Positions 8,565-18,000 of a stretch of 32,805 bases of DNA are shown piece by piece. Each line of letters begins with the position of its first letter. Positions within the stretch are counted from its first letter, which is position 1. Position numbers and translations under genes: made by a program. The stretch comes from Pseudomonadota bacterium (lineage in GTDB: Bacteria; Pseudomonadota; Gammaproteobacteria; Burkholderiales; Rhodocyclaceae). The stretch lies in the NCBI GenBank assembly GCA_029780075.1, contig JAKOZI010000310.1, positions 1 to 32,805 of the forward strand. Reading direction: 5' to 3'. Below the pieces are notes generated by a model that saw only the letters and a program-made list of their open reading frames with translations, did no database searches and was not told the DNA's origin.

Positions 8565-9407
8565 TCAGCCGGCCATCTTCGTCAAATCTTCCCGCAAGTC
8601 GCAGTACTCGTCCTCCCGCAGTCCCAGCTGATCGAGTGCTCGATCTCCCATTCTTTGCCAGTTGCTGTTGTGGCGCAGGTGCAAGTATTCGTCATGAAAA
8701 TGCTCGGCCAAGGCATTGATGGCGATCAACGTCAATGCCTGCGAGCTGGTGACCTCCCGGTCATCGAAGACCGACGGGTCATGGTGGTAGAGAATTCCAT
8801 CGCAGATGACTTCGGGCAGGAACCAACCCTTGGCTACCAGATAGCCAAGCGTCGCATGATCGGTGGCGTGGCGCTCCTCCTCCACGGCTGTGATCGGCCG
8901 GTCGATGATCTGTTCTGCCATCGCCAGAGTCTGCCGGTAATCCGGAAACTTCTGCATCAGGATGGCGATGCCAATGTCGTGGAACAGGCCGAAGCAATAG
9001 GCCTCGTCCCGAGGTCCATGGGGGATGGACAAGGCGATGTGGCTGGCGATGCCGGCCACTTTCTCGGCACTGTCCCAGAAGCGCTCCAGGGATCCCGCCT
9101 TGCCCGCGATTGCCGTCCTCAGCAAAAGACCGGTAACGATCTGCGTGGCGGATCGCATGCCGAGCAGGCTCACCGCCTGTTCGACCGAGCTCATCCTTCT
9201 GGACAGGCCAAAATACGGGGAATTCACCGTTTTCAGTACGGCGGCCGAGAGGCCAACATCGCCGCTGATCAGACGAGCGATGACCCGCGGGTCGGGGTCG
9301 TCTTTCGCAAGTTCGTTATGGAGTTGCACCAGGACCTGGGGTCTGGAGGGAATCGCGATGCCCTTCAGGGTTTTCTCGATCACCTCTGGTGGTATCAACT
9401 TCGGCAT
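8565..9407 (-). CDS. HDOD domain protein
   Basis: A single HDOD domain fills almost all of this 280-residue protein. HDOD proteins are HD-related, usually catalytically inactive modules found in bacterial signalling, chemotaxis-linked and second-messenger pathways. Typical segments are IPSRPQVLVQLHNEL, a DVGLSAAVLKTVNSP stretch and SVEQAVSLLGM. A GLFHDIGIAIL segment keeps a His-Asp pair. I choose ATG 9407, preceded by purine-rich GAGAGAAGAA, over the TTG at 9422 in the same frame. No other domain is attached, so its input and partners cannot be told. It is convergent with the cyclo-ligase gene and divergent from uvrD. Confidence 0.87.
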   Translation of the reverse strand: MPKLIPPEVIEKTLKGIAIPSRPQVLVQLHNELAKDDPDPRVIARLISGDVGLSAAVLKTVNSPYFGLSRRMSSVEQAVSLLGMRSATQIVTGLLLRTAIAGKAGSLERFWDSAEKVAGIASHIALSIPHGPRDEAYCFGLFHDIGIAILMQKFPDYRQTLAMAEQIIDRPITAVEEERHATDHATLGYLVAKGWFLPEVICDGILYHHDPSVFDDREVTSSQALTLIAINALAEHFHDEYLHLRHNSNWQRMGDRALDQLGLREDEYCDLREDLTKMAG

Positions 9408-9612
9408 TTCTTCTCTCACCAAGCGGCCGTGTCTTTATCGCCAGGAAGCAGCTTATCCCGCCTGATGCGCACCTGTCACGACCACGGCCGGCAGCCGTCA
9501 TTTTCGGGCACCACAAGCTGACCAAATCCTTGTGGATGGAAGGCCAGTTTGCGTATTGTAATCACCAACCGTCGGCGGTGTCACGTGAAGCTTCCGGCTA
9601 CCTCATGGCGGC

Positions 9613-9618
9613 TATAAT
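9613..9618 (+). promoter_or_regulatory. Consensus -10 box upstream of uvrD
   Basis: A perfect TATAAT lies 30 bases before the uvrD ATG, which would give a leader of about 24 bases containing an AGGA at 9633. No convincing -35 box is seen at 16 to 18 bases spacing. The CACGTG palindrome at 9582 is upstream and may be chance. Confidence 0.4.
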
Positions 9619-9648
9619 CAAGGCCCGATAGCCAGGAATACCTGATCC

Positions 9649-11826
9649 ATGCCCGATCTGCTCGCGAATCTCAATGCGCCTCAGCTGGCCGCCGTCACGC
9701 TGCCGCCGCAACATGCCCTGATCCTCGCCGGTGCCGGCAGCGGCAAGACGCGGGTACTGACCACCCGCATCGCCTGGCTGATCTCGACCGGACAGGTCGG
9801 GCCACAGGGGATTCTGGCGGTGACCTTTACCAACAAGGCAGCCAGGGAGATGCAGTCCCGCCTGGCGGCGATGCTGCCGATCAACACCCGCGGCATGTGG
9901 ATCGGTACCTTCCACGGCCTCTGCAACCGCTTCCTGCGCGCGCACTACCGCGAGGCCGGGTTGCCCGCGCAGTTCCAGATTCTCGATGCCGCGGACCAGT
10001 TGGCGGCGATCAAGCGCCTGCTCAAGAACCTCAACGTCGACGACCAGAAGTTTCCGCCGCGCGAACTGATGCACTTCATCAATGCCCACAAGGAGCAGGG
10101 GATTCGCGCCGCACAGGCCGAAGCCTACGACCAGTTCACCAGTCGCCGCGTCGCGTGGTACGCCGAGTATGAAGCGCAATGCCAGCGTGAAGGGGTGGTC
10201 GACTTTGCCGAACTGTTGCTGCGGTCGTACGAACTGCTGCAACGCAACGAGCCGCTGTGCCACCACTATCAGGCGCGCTTCCGGCACATTCTGGTCGATG
10301 AGTTTCAGGACACCAACCGCCTGCAGTACGCCTGGCTGAAGCTGCTGGCCGGTCGCGGCGGCGTGCCTCCGGAAGGCGGCGGCGCCTGTCTCTTCGCGGT
10401 GGGCGACGACGACCAGTCGATCTACGCCTTCCGCGGCGCCGAGATCGGCAACATGCGCGACCTGCAGCGCGAATTCGAACTGGCGAACGTGATTCGCCTG
10501 GAACAGAACTATCGCTCGCATGGCAATATCCTCGACGCCGCCAATTCGCTGATCAAACAGAACCGCGGCCGCCTCGGCAAGAACCTGTGGACCGAAGCCG
10601 GCGCCGGCGAACCGATCCGCGTCTTCGAGGCTTTTTCCGACGTCGATGAAGCGCGTTTCATCGTCGAGGAGATTTGCGATCTCGTGCGCGCAGGCGCACC
10701 GCGCGATCAGATGGCCGTCCTGTACCGCTCCAACGCACAATCGCGGGTGCTCGAACACCAGTTGTTCACCCTGGCGGTGCCGTATCGTGTGCATGGCGGC
10801 CTGCGCTTCTTCGATCGCCAGGAAGTCAAACATGCCCTGGCCTACCTGCGCCTGATTGCCAATCCCGACGACGACACGGCCTTTGCCCGCGTCGTGAATT
10901 TTCCGACGCGCGGGATCGGAACGCGCAGCATCGAAGCCCTGCAGGAAGCGGCGCGTTGCGCCAATGCAAGCCTGTACAACGCGGCGGCGAGTCTTGCCGG
11001 CAAAACGGGCACGTCACTCGCCCGCTTCGTCCGCCTGATCGAGGACTTGCGCAGCGAGACCAGGGATTTGCTCCTGCCCGAGGTGATCGACCGGATCATC
11101 GACCGGAGCGGTCTGCGCCAGCACTATCTGACCGACAAGGAAGGCCAGGACCGACTCGAGAACCTGGACGAACTGATCAACGCGGCCACGGGCTTCCTCC
11201 GCGAGGAGGGGGCTACGTCGGGTGATGGCGATGCTGTGCCGGATGGCGGGCCGCTTGCCGCGTTCCTGGCGCATGCTTCGCTGGAGGCCGGTGAGCATCA
11301 GGCCGGCGAGGGACAGGAAGCGGTCCAGTTGATGACCGTGCACGCCGCCAAGGGCCTGGAGTTCGACGTCGTCTTCATCTCCGGCCTGGAGCAGGGCCTT
11401 TTCCCGCACGAGAATGCCACGCTCGAACGCGACGGCCTCGAGGAAGAGCGGCGGCTGATGTACGTCGCCGTCACGCGTGCCCGCCACCGTCTGTACCTGA
11501 GCCACGCACAGACGCGCCTGCTGCACGGGCAGACACGCTATTGCCTGCCTTCGGCGTTCCTCGACGAACTGCCGCCGGAGCTGCTGCGCAAGGTCGGTCG
11601 GGCGGCCGCGGTCGCGCGTCCGGTGGCCGCCGGAAGCGGGCAAGCGGCGGTCTCGGCCGGCGCCGGGGCGCTGCGCGTCGGCCAGAACGTGCGGCATGCC
11701 CGGTTTGGCGTCGGCGTCATCGTGTCCGCCGAGGGTTCCGGGCCGGAAGCGCGCGTGCAGGTCAATTTCGGCGCCGGCGGCATGAAGTGGCTGGCGCTCG
11801 AGTATGCGCGGCTGGCGCCGCTCTGA
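9649..11826 (+). CDS. uvrD: DNA helicase II, UvrD/PcrA type
   Basis: A 725-residue superfamily 1A 3'-5' helicase, near the 720 residues of E. coli UvrD. It unwinds DNA in nucleotide excision and mismatch repair and strips RecA from DNA. The Walker A motif AGAGSGKT is at residues 27 to 34, and the Walker B motif VDEFQDT starts at 216. GDDDQSIYAFRGA, EQNYRSHGNIL, a TVHAAKGLEFDVVF segment (motif V region) and VAVTRARHRLYLSHA (motif VI) are all present in order. The C-terminus carries the Tudor-like RNA-polymerase-interaction domain of UvrD/PcrA (VGQNVRHARFGVGVI), which favours UvrD over Rep. No nuclease domain is attached, so it is not RecB or AddA. The next gene starts 204 bases downstream. Confidence 0.93.
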   Translation: MPDLLANLNAPQLAAVTLPPQHALILAGAGSGKTRVLTTRIAWLISTGQVGPQGILAVTFTNKAAREMQSRLAAMLPINTRGMWIGTFHGLCNRFLRAHYREAGLPAQFQILDAADQLAAIKRLLKNLNVDDQKFPPRELMHFINAHKEQGIRAAQAEAYDQFTSRRVAWYAEYEAQCQREGVVDFAELLLRSYELLQRNEPLCHHYQARFRHILVDEFQDTNRLQYAWLKLLAGRGGVPPEGGGACLFAVGDDDQSIYAFRGAEIGNMRDLQREFELANVIRLEQNYRSHGNILDAANSLIKQNRGRLGKNLWTEAGAGEPIRVFEAFSDVDEARFIVEEICDLVRAGAPRDQMAVLYRSNAQSRVLEHQLFTLAVPYRVHGGLRFFDRQEVKHALAYLRLIANPDDDTAFARVVNFPTRGIGTRSIEALQEAARCANASLYNAAASLAGKTGTSLARFVRLIEDLRSETRDLLLPEVIDRIIDRSGLRQHYLTDKEGQDRLENLDELINAATGFLREEGATSGDGDAVPDGGPLAAFLAHASLEAGEHQAGEGQEAVQLMTVHAAKGLEFDVVFISGLEQGLFPHENATLERDGLEEERRLMYVAVTRARHRLYLSHAQTRLLHGQTRYCLPSAFLDELPPELLRKVGRAAAVARPVAAGSGQAAVSAGAGALRVGQNVRHARFGVGVIVSAEGSGPEARVQVNFGAGGMKWLALEYARLAPL

Positions 11827-11971
11827 GCCGAGCGGAGCGCGAGAACCGGCCGGACGACGAAGCTGCTGCCGTGCATCGGCAACGGCATTTGCGCACGGTT
11901 TGTGTGCATAAGCCTGTGGAAGGACTGTCCATGCAGGGTTCAAGTGGCAGACAGCAATGGTTTTTTTGCAC

Positions 11972-12001
11972 TTGCCCGGAAAGCGGGCAGACCACTAGAC
12001 T
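11972..12001 (+). promoter_or_regulatory. Possible promoter with inverted repeat before the quinone oxidoreductase
   Basis: TTGCCC at 11972 and TAGACT at 11996 are spaced by 18 bases. A 6-base inverted repeat, TGCCCG and CGGGCA with a GAAAG loop, covers 11973 to 11989, where a regulator could bind. This is pattern reading only; the boxes are far from consensus. The very strong ribosome site AGAGGAGGAG at 12015 lies just downstream. Confidence 0.3.
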
Positions 12002-12030
12002 GTAGCCTTACACCAGAGGAGGAGATAGTC

Positions 12031-13005
12031 ATGCCGTTTGCCATTCGTATGCACCAGACCGGTGGCCCCGAAGTCATGCGCTGGGAGGAGCTTGAGGTCG
12101 GCGACCCGGCGCCTGGCGAGGCGCGCGTGCGTCACCAGGCGGTCGGTCTCAACTACATCGACATCTATCATCGTAGCGGCCTCTATCCGTTGCAGTTGCC
12201 GAACGGTCTCGGGCTCGAAGCCGCCGGCTGCGTCGAAGCCGTCGGCGCCGGGGTCAGTGAGCTGCATCCCGGCGACCGGGTCGCCTACGCCGGGGGACCG
12301 GTCGGCGCCTACAGTCAGGTGCGCTGCCTGCCCGCCGACCGTCTGCTCAAGCTGCCCGAGAACATCGATTTCCGTACCGCGGCGGCGATGATGCTACAGG
12401 GTTTGACCAGCGCCTATCTGCTGCGCCGGACCTATCGCGTGCAGGCCGGCGATAGCGTGCTGATCCACGCGGCGGCGGGTGGCGTTGGCCTGATTGCCTG
12501 CCAGTGGGCCAAGGCCCTGGGTGCCACGGTGCTCGGTACGGTTGCAGGCGCAGCCAAGGCGGCGCTGGCCCTGGCGCACGGCTGCGACCACGTGATCGAC
12601 TACTCGCGCGAGGATTTTCCCCGGCGGGTCCGTGAAATCACCGCCGGCGAGGGCGTGGCCGTAGTCTACGATGGCGTCGGCAAGGACACCTTCGGCGGCT
12701 CGCTCGACAGCCTGCGGACCTGCGGGATGATGGTCAGCTTCGGCAACGCCTCGGGTCCCGTGCCCCCCTTCGATCCCCTGCTGCTGTCGCAGAAGGGCTC
12801 GCTGTTCCTGACGCGCCCGACGTTGATGCATTACACGGCCAAGCGTGCCGATCTGGTTGCGCTGGGCGCCGAGCTGTTCGAGGTCGTCGGCTCGGGCAAG
12901 GTCAGGATCGAAGTCAACCAGACCTACCCGCTGGCAGAAGTGGCGCGCGCGCATCGCGACCTGGAAGCACGCAAGCATACCGGATCGACCATCCTGTTGC
13001 CTTGA
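12031..13005 (+). CDS. NADPH:quinone oxidoreductase (zeta-crystallin-like MDR family)
   Basis: A 324-residue zinc-free medium-chain reductase of the QOR type. It should pass electrons from NADPH to quinones in the cytoplasm. The frame is open upstream, but ATG 12031 is chosen because AGAGGAGGAG lies 6 bases before it and MPFAIRMHQTGGPEVM is the classic start of the family. Other typical segments are GLNYIDIYHRSGLYP, GLEAAGCVEAVGAGV and the nucleotide-binding AAAGGVGLIACQWAKALGA, followed by CDHVIDYSREDF. The structural-zinc cysteines of alcohol dehydrogenases are absent. The stop codon overlaps the start of the TAXI gene by one base (TGATG), so the three following genes look translationally coupled. 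Confidence 0.92.
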   Translation: MPFAIRMHQTGGPEVMRWEELEVGDPAPGEARVRHQAVGLNYIDIYHRSGLYPLQLPNGLGLEAAGCVEAVGAGVSELHPGDRVAYAGGPVGAYSQVRCLPADRLLKLPENIDFRTAAAMMLQGLTSAYLLRRTYRVQAGDSVLIHAAAGGVGLIACQWAKALGATVLGTVAGAAKAALALAHGCDHVIDYSREDFPRRVREITAGEGVAVVYDGVGKDTFGGSLDSLRTCGMMVSFGNASGPVPPFDPLLLSQKGSLFLTRPTLMHYTAKRADLVALGAELFEVVGSGKVRIEVNQTYPLAEVARAHRDLEARKHTGSTILLP

Positions 13006-14345
13006 TGAAGCGCTTGCAGGCCCGCCTGGTCGCTCTGCGCTACCTGCTGGCGACGGCATGGCCGATCGTTCTGATCACGGCCATCGGCCTAGCCGTCGCT
13101 TACCAGTTCGTCGAGCCGGAACCGCCTCGACGCATCAGCATCAGCACCGGTAGCGAAAACGGCGCCTACTACGCCTACGCGCAGCGCTATGCCGCGCTGC
13201 TGGCCGGTAAAGGCATCACCGTGGAGATCAGAACCTCGGCGGGTTCGCACCAGAACCTCGAGCGCATCGAAAATGGCGAGGCCGACGTGGCCTTCGTGCA
13301 AGGGGGCATTGCCCTGCGGGCGCCCGACGATGACGAAGAAGCGGGTCCTCTGCGTTCGCTCGGCAGCGTCTCGTATGAGCCGGTGTGGGTGTTCTATCGG
13401 GGCGCGCAGCGGGTCGACAGGCTGCACCAGCTCGACGGCAGGCGCATCGCCGTCGGCGAGGAGGGCAGTGGTATCCGGGGCCTGGCCCTGCAGTTGCTGG
13501 AAGCCAACGAAATTCCCGCCAATAGCCCGAACCTGCTGCCGCTTGCCGGCTTGAACGCTGCCGAAGCGCTGCAGCAGGAACAGATCGACGCCGCGTTCAT
13601 CGTCGCCGCGCAGGAAGCGCCAGTAGTGCAGGTGATGCTGCGTTCGCCGGGATTGCGGGTGGTCAGCCTGAGCCAGGCCGATGCCTACCTGCGGCGCTTC
13701 CCGTTCCTGTCGAAGATCGTGCTGCCGCGCGGGGTCGTCGACCTGGTGCGCGACGTGCCGCCCCGGGACACCGTGCTGCTGGCGACGACGGCCAACGTCA
13801 TTGTCCGCGAAGACCTGCACCCGGCCGTCGCCGGTCTGCTGTTGCAGGCGATGAGCGAGGTTAACGGCAGGGGCGGTTTCTTTCAGCGTGCCGGTGAGTT
13901 TCCGTCGTACAAGGACCAGAGCTTTCCGCTGTCGAGCGACGCGGCGCGTTATTACAAGTCCGGTCCGCCCTTCCTGCAACGTTATCTGCCGTTCTGGATG
14001 GCGGTGCTCGTCGAGCGGCTGCTGGTGATGATCCTGCCGCTGCTGATGCTCTCGCTGCCGCTGCTGAAGTTCGCTCCAGCCCTGTACAGTTGGCGCGTGC
14101 GCTCGAAGATCGTACGCTGTTACGGTGACCTGAAGTTCCTCGAGAACGATCTGCGCCGACACTACGAGCCGGCCTGCCAGCAGGAATACGTGCAGCAGCT
14201 CGACCGCATCGAAAACGACGCCAGCACACTCAATATCCCACTGGCTTTCAGCGATCTGCTTTACACTCTGCGTGAGCATATCAACCTGGTTCGTGACGAG
14301 CTACGCCGGCTCGCCGCTGACCATGACAAGGACAATAGAGAATGA
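13005..14345 (+). CDS. Membrane-anchored TAXI-family (TRAP-type) solute-binding protein
   Basis: A 446-residue protein with a TAXI/NMT1-like periplasmic binding fold between two membrane segments. Residues about 13 to 33 form an uncleaved N-terminal anchor. The domain starts with RRISISTGSENGAYYAYAQ, followed by AGSHQNLERIENGEADVAFVQGG, GRRIAVGEEGSGIRGLALQ and QIDAAFIVAAQEA, typical of TAXI binding proteins. A second hydrophobic helix at about 330 to 355 is followed by roughly 85 charged residues (FLENDLRRHYEPACQQEYVQ, then a helical tail) that should be cytoplasmic. Ordinary TAXI proteins are secreted and work with TRAP permease genes, which are absent here. ATG 13005 overlaps the previous stop, and the end overlaps parA by four bases. 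A sensing rather than transport role is my inference. Confidence 0.85.
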   Translation: MKRLQARLVALRYLLATAWPIVLITAIGLAVAYQFVEPEPPRRISISTGSENGAYYAYAQRYAALLAGKGITVEIRTSAGSHQNLERIENGEADVAFVQGGIALRAPDDDEEAGPLRSLGSVSYEPVWVFYRGAQRVDRLHQLDGRRIAVGEEGSGIRGLALQLLEANEIPANSPNLLPLAGLNAAEALQQEQIDAAFIVAAQEAPVVQVMLRSPGLRVVSLSQADAYLRRFPFLSKIVLPRGVVDLVRDVPPRDTVLLATTANVIVREDLHPAVAGLLLQAMSEVNGRGGFFQRAGEFPSYKDQSFPLSSDAARYYKSGPPFLQRYLPFWMAVLVERLLVMILPLLMLSLPLLKFAPALYSWRVRSKIVRCYGDLKFLENDLRRHYEPACQQEYVQQLDRIENDASTLNIPLAFSDLLYTLREHINLVRDELRRLAADHDKDNRE

Positions 14346-14965
14346 AATCCTTCCTGATTGCGAATCCCAAGGGCGGTTCCGGAAAATCGACGCTGGCGAT
14401 CAACCTGGCCGGCCATCTCGCGCGCAGTGGGCATCGGGTGATGCTCGGTGACGTCGATCGTCAGCAGTCGTCGCGGGAATGGCTGCGCTTGCGGCCATCG
14501 ATCCTGCCGACGATTCGCAGTTGGGAGATCGAACCCGGAAAAACCGCGCGCCCACCGAAAGGGACCACGCATGTCGTGCTGGACACGCCGGCAGGCCTGC
14601 ATGGCAAGGCGCTCGACACGGTCGTCAAGCAGGTGAACCGGGTGATCGTTCCGGTGCAGCCGTCGCTGTTCGACATCCTCGCCACCCGCCACTTCATCGA
14701 GGCACTGCTCGAAGAAAAGGCCGTGCGCAACGAGCATGCGTTCGTGGCCGTCGTGGGCATGCGGGTCGATCCACGCACCCGCGCTGCCGCTGAACTCGAG
14801 CGCTTTCTCTCCCAGTACGACCTGCCGGTGCTCACCCATCTGCGCAATACGCAACTCTACGTGCAGACGACGTTGAACGGGATGACCATGTTCGATCTGT
14901 CGGCGTCGCGTGCAGCCAAGGATCTCGAACAGTGGCAGGCGATTATCGAGTGGGTGAACAGCTAG
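14342..14965 (+). CDS. Orphan ParA-family ATPase
   Basis: A 207-residue ParA/MinD-type P-loop ATPase. The deviant Walker A is PKGGSGKST, with the signature Lys10 and catalytic Lys15. GDVDRQQSSREWL is the A' region, and VVLDTPAGLHGKALD is Walker B. No N-terminal DNA-binding domain is present, and no parB or parS-like gene follows, so it is an orphan rather than part of a chromosome-partition pair. Proteins of this size commonly position membrane or cytoplasmic cargo. Its ATG overlaps the stop of the TAXI gene (ATGA), which points to coupled translation and a shared job. The next gene, dnaE, begins 125 bases downstream and probably has its own promoter. Confidence 0.9.
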   Translation: MKSFLIANPKGGSGKSTLAINLAGHLARSGHRVMLGDVDRQQSSREWLRLRPSILPTIRSWEIEPGKTARPPKGTTHVVLDTPAGLHGKALDTVVKQVNRVIVPVQPSLFDILATRHFIEALLEEKAVRNEHAFVAVVGMRVDPRTRAAAELERFLSQYDLPVLTHLRNTQLYVQTTLNGMTMFDLSASRAAKDLEQWQAIIEWVNS

Positions 14966-15011
14966 CCGTGGGCTGGCGCTGTCCGCACCGCCGCACCTCT
15001 CCGAACATGAC

Positions 15012-15030
15012 CGGTCAGCGCCGCTGACCG
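15012..15030. repeat. Perfect 9-bp inverted repeat between parA and dnaE
   Basis: CGGTCAGCG and CGCTGACCG are separated by a single base. It could fold into a compact hairpin ending the qor-TAXI-parA transcript, but no run of T follows. It could equally be a binding site. I see no second copy nearby. Confidence 0.45.
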
Positions 15031-15078
15031 AATCGCGCGCCGCTCTGCGATCGTCGCGTTGGGCATTCCGCCTCGGGG

Positions 15079-15084
15079 TAAAAT
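15079..15084 (+). promoter_or_regulatory. -10-like TAAAAT directly before dnaE
   Basis: TAAAAT ends only 6 bases before the dnaE ATG. If used, transcription would begin at or next to the start codon, giving a leaderless or nearly leaderless mRNA. No -35 box at normal spacing is clear. GGCGGG touching the ATG is too close to be a good ribosome site. Confidence 0.35.
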
Positions 15085-15090
15085 GGCGGG

Positions 15091-18000
15091 ATGCCTGAAA
15101 CCCCGTTCATCCACCTTCGCCTGCACAGCGAATACTCGATCACCGATGGCATCGTTCGCCTGAACGACGCGATCGCGCGCGCTGCCAGCTACGGCATGCC
15201 GGCGCTGGCGCTGACCGATCTCAGCAACCTCTTCGGCCTGGTCAAGTTCTATTACGCGGCGCGCAGCAAGGGAATCAAGCCGCTGCTCGGCAGCGACGTC
15301 TGCATCGCCAACGAGACCGATCCCGACCGTCCCGGTCGCTTGTTGCTGCTCTGCCGCTCCCGGCAAGGTTACCTGCAGCTCTGCGAGTTGCTGTCGCGCG
15401 CCTACCTCGCGCCGCGCGTGCGCGGGCGGGCCGAAATCACGCGCCGGATGCTGCAGGAGGTCGGCGTCGATGGCCTGATCGCGTTGTCGGGCGCCGCCGC
15501 TGGCGACGTCGGCGAGGCGCTGCTGCAGGGCAACCGCGAACAGGCGGCAAGTCGCGCACGGCGTTGGGAAGATCTGTTTCGCGGCGCCTTCTACCTTGAA
15601 GTGCAGCGTTATGGGCAGGCGCAGCAGGATCAGCTGGTCGCTGCCACCGCCGATCTGGCGGCGGAACTCGAGTTGCCGCTGGTGGCCACGCATCCGATCC
15701 AGTTTCTCGAACGCGACGATTTCAAGGCGCACGAAGCGCGGGTGTGCATTGCCGAGGGTTACATGCTCGGGGATGCCCGCCGTCCGCGCCTGTACACCGA
15801 GGAACAGTACTTCAAGTCGGCCGCCGAGATGGTCGAGTTGTTTGCCGACCTTCCCGACGCGCTGGCGAACGCGGTGGAAATCGCCAGGCGCTGCAATCTG
15901 CAGATCACGCTTGGCAAGAGCTACCTGCCGGATTTCCCGACGCCACCGGGGGTGACGCTCGACGATTTCCTCCGCCGCGAGGCGGTCGCCGGCCTTGAAG
16001 TGCGCCTGCAGCAGCTCTTCCCTGACCCCGCCGAGCGGGCGGCGCAGCGTCCCGCCTACGACGCGCGCCTGCAACTGGAAACCGATACCGTCGTCCAGAT
16101 GGGGTTTCCGGGCTACTTCCTGATCGTTGCCGACTTCATCAACTGGGCCAAACACAACGGCTGTCCGGTCGGTCCCGGACGCGGCTCGGGTGCCGGTTCG
16201 GTCGTCGCCTACGCCCTGGGTATTACCGACCTCGACCCGCTGCGCTACGCTCTGCTCTTCGAGCGCTTCCTGAATCCCGAGCGGGTTTCGATGCCCGACT
16301 TCGACATCGACTTCTGTCAGGACAATCGCTGGCGGGTGATCGAGTACGTGCGCCAGAAATATGGGGCGGCGGCTGTGTCGCAGATCGTCACCTTCGGCAC
16401 CATGTCGTCGAAGGCGGTCATTCGCGACGTCGGGCGCGTGCTCGACCTGCCGTACAGCTTTTGCGACCAGTTGTCCAAGCTGATTCCGGTCGAGACCAAC
16501 AAGCCGCTGTCGCTGGCCAAGGCGATTGCCGCCGAGCCGCAACTGAAGGCGCGCATCGAAAACGAGGAAGAAGTCCGGGATCTGTTCGACCTGGCGGCGC
16601 GTCTCGAAGATCTGACGCGCAATGTCGGCATGCATGCCGGTGGAGTATTGATCGCCCCCGGCAAACTCACCGATTTCTGCCCGGTCTATTCTGCCGATGG
16701 CGGCGGCTCAGTGGTTTCCCAGTACGACAAGGACGACGTCGAAAAAGTCGGCCTGGTGAAGTTCGACTTCCTCGGTCTGCGCAATCTGACGATCATCAAG
16801 CTGGCAGTCGACTACGTTGAAAAACTCAGTGGCCAGCGCCCCGATCTGGCAGCGTTGGCCTTCGACGATCCGCGGGCCTACCAGATTCTCAAGGACGGCA
16901 ACACGACGGCGATTTTCCAGGTCGAATCGGAGGGCATGAAGAAACTGGTCAGGAAGCTCGCGCCCGACCGTTTCGAGGACATCATCGCCGTGCTTGCCCT
17001 CTACCGGCCGGGTCCGCTCGGTTCGGGGATGGTCGACGACTTCATCCTGCGCAAGAAGGGCCAGCAGAAGATCGACTACTACATCGACGATCTGAAGGTC
17101 TGCCTCGAACCGACCTACGGGGTCATCGTATACCAGGAACAGGTGATGCAGATCGCCCAGATCATCGGCGGCTATACGCTGGGTGCGGCCGACCTGTTGC
17201 GGCGGGCAATGGGCAAGAAGAAGGCCGAGGAGATGGCCCTGCATCGCGACCTGATGCGCGACGGGGCGAAGAAGAAGGGCTACGACGAAAAGCTGGCGAT
17301 GCAGCTTTTCGACCTCATGGAGAAGTTCGCCGAGTACGGCTTCAACAAGTCCCACACCGCGGCCTACGCCGTCGTCACTTACCACACCGCCTGGCTGAAG
17401 GCGCACCATTGCGCCGCCTTCATGGCGGCAACGCTGTCGTCGGACATGGACGTTACCGACTCGGTGAAAATCTTCCATGACGACGCCGTGGCCAACGGTC
17501 TGCGCATCCTGGGACCCGACGTGAATGCCTCCGAATACCGGTTCACGCCAGTCGACCCGAGCACGATTCGCTATGGCCTCGGGGCGGTCAAGGGAACCGG
17601 CGAACAGGCGGTGAACGCGATTCTCAAGGTCCGCGAAGCCGGCGGTGTGTTCAAGGATCTCTTCGATTTCTGCCGGCGCGCCGACAAGCGCCTGGTCAAC
17701 CGGCGCACCATCGAAGCCTTGGTCCGCGCCGGCGCATTCGATGCGCTAGACAAGCATCGAGCGCGCCTGCTGGCTTCTGTCGGCATCGCCATGGAAGCCG
17801 CCGAGCAGGCCGAACGCAACGCCATGCAGGTCAGCCTGTTCGACATCTTCGATGCCGCCGACAGCGGCGGCGAACAGGGTCCGAGGTACGTCGACGTGCC
17901 GCCGTGGAGCGAAAGGCAGAAGCTCAACGAGGAGAAGCTGGCATTGGGCTTCTACTTTTCGGGTCACCCCTTCCATGGTGTCCAGGCCGAAGTGTCGCGC

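Noticed and set aside
9649-11826. Defence-type helicase or nuclease-helicase fusion
   Set aside because: The length and the C-terminal Tudor-like domain match ordinary UvrD, and no nuclease domain is attached.
13005-14345. Complete TRAP transporter operon
   Set aside because: No DctQ- or DctM-like membrane genes lie nearby; the gene is flanked by a quinone reductase and parA.
14962-16635. Minus-strand 557-codon frame opposite dnaE
   Set aside because: It is a codon-bias shadow. The plus strand encodes an unmistakable DnaE with all motifs, and the minus translation is Arg/Gly/His-rich without domains.
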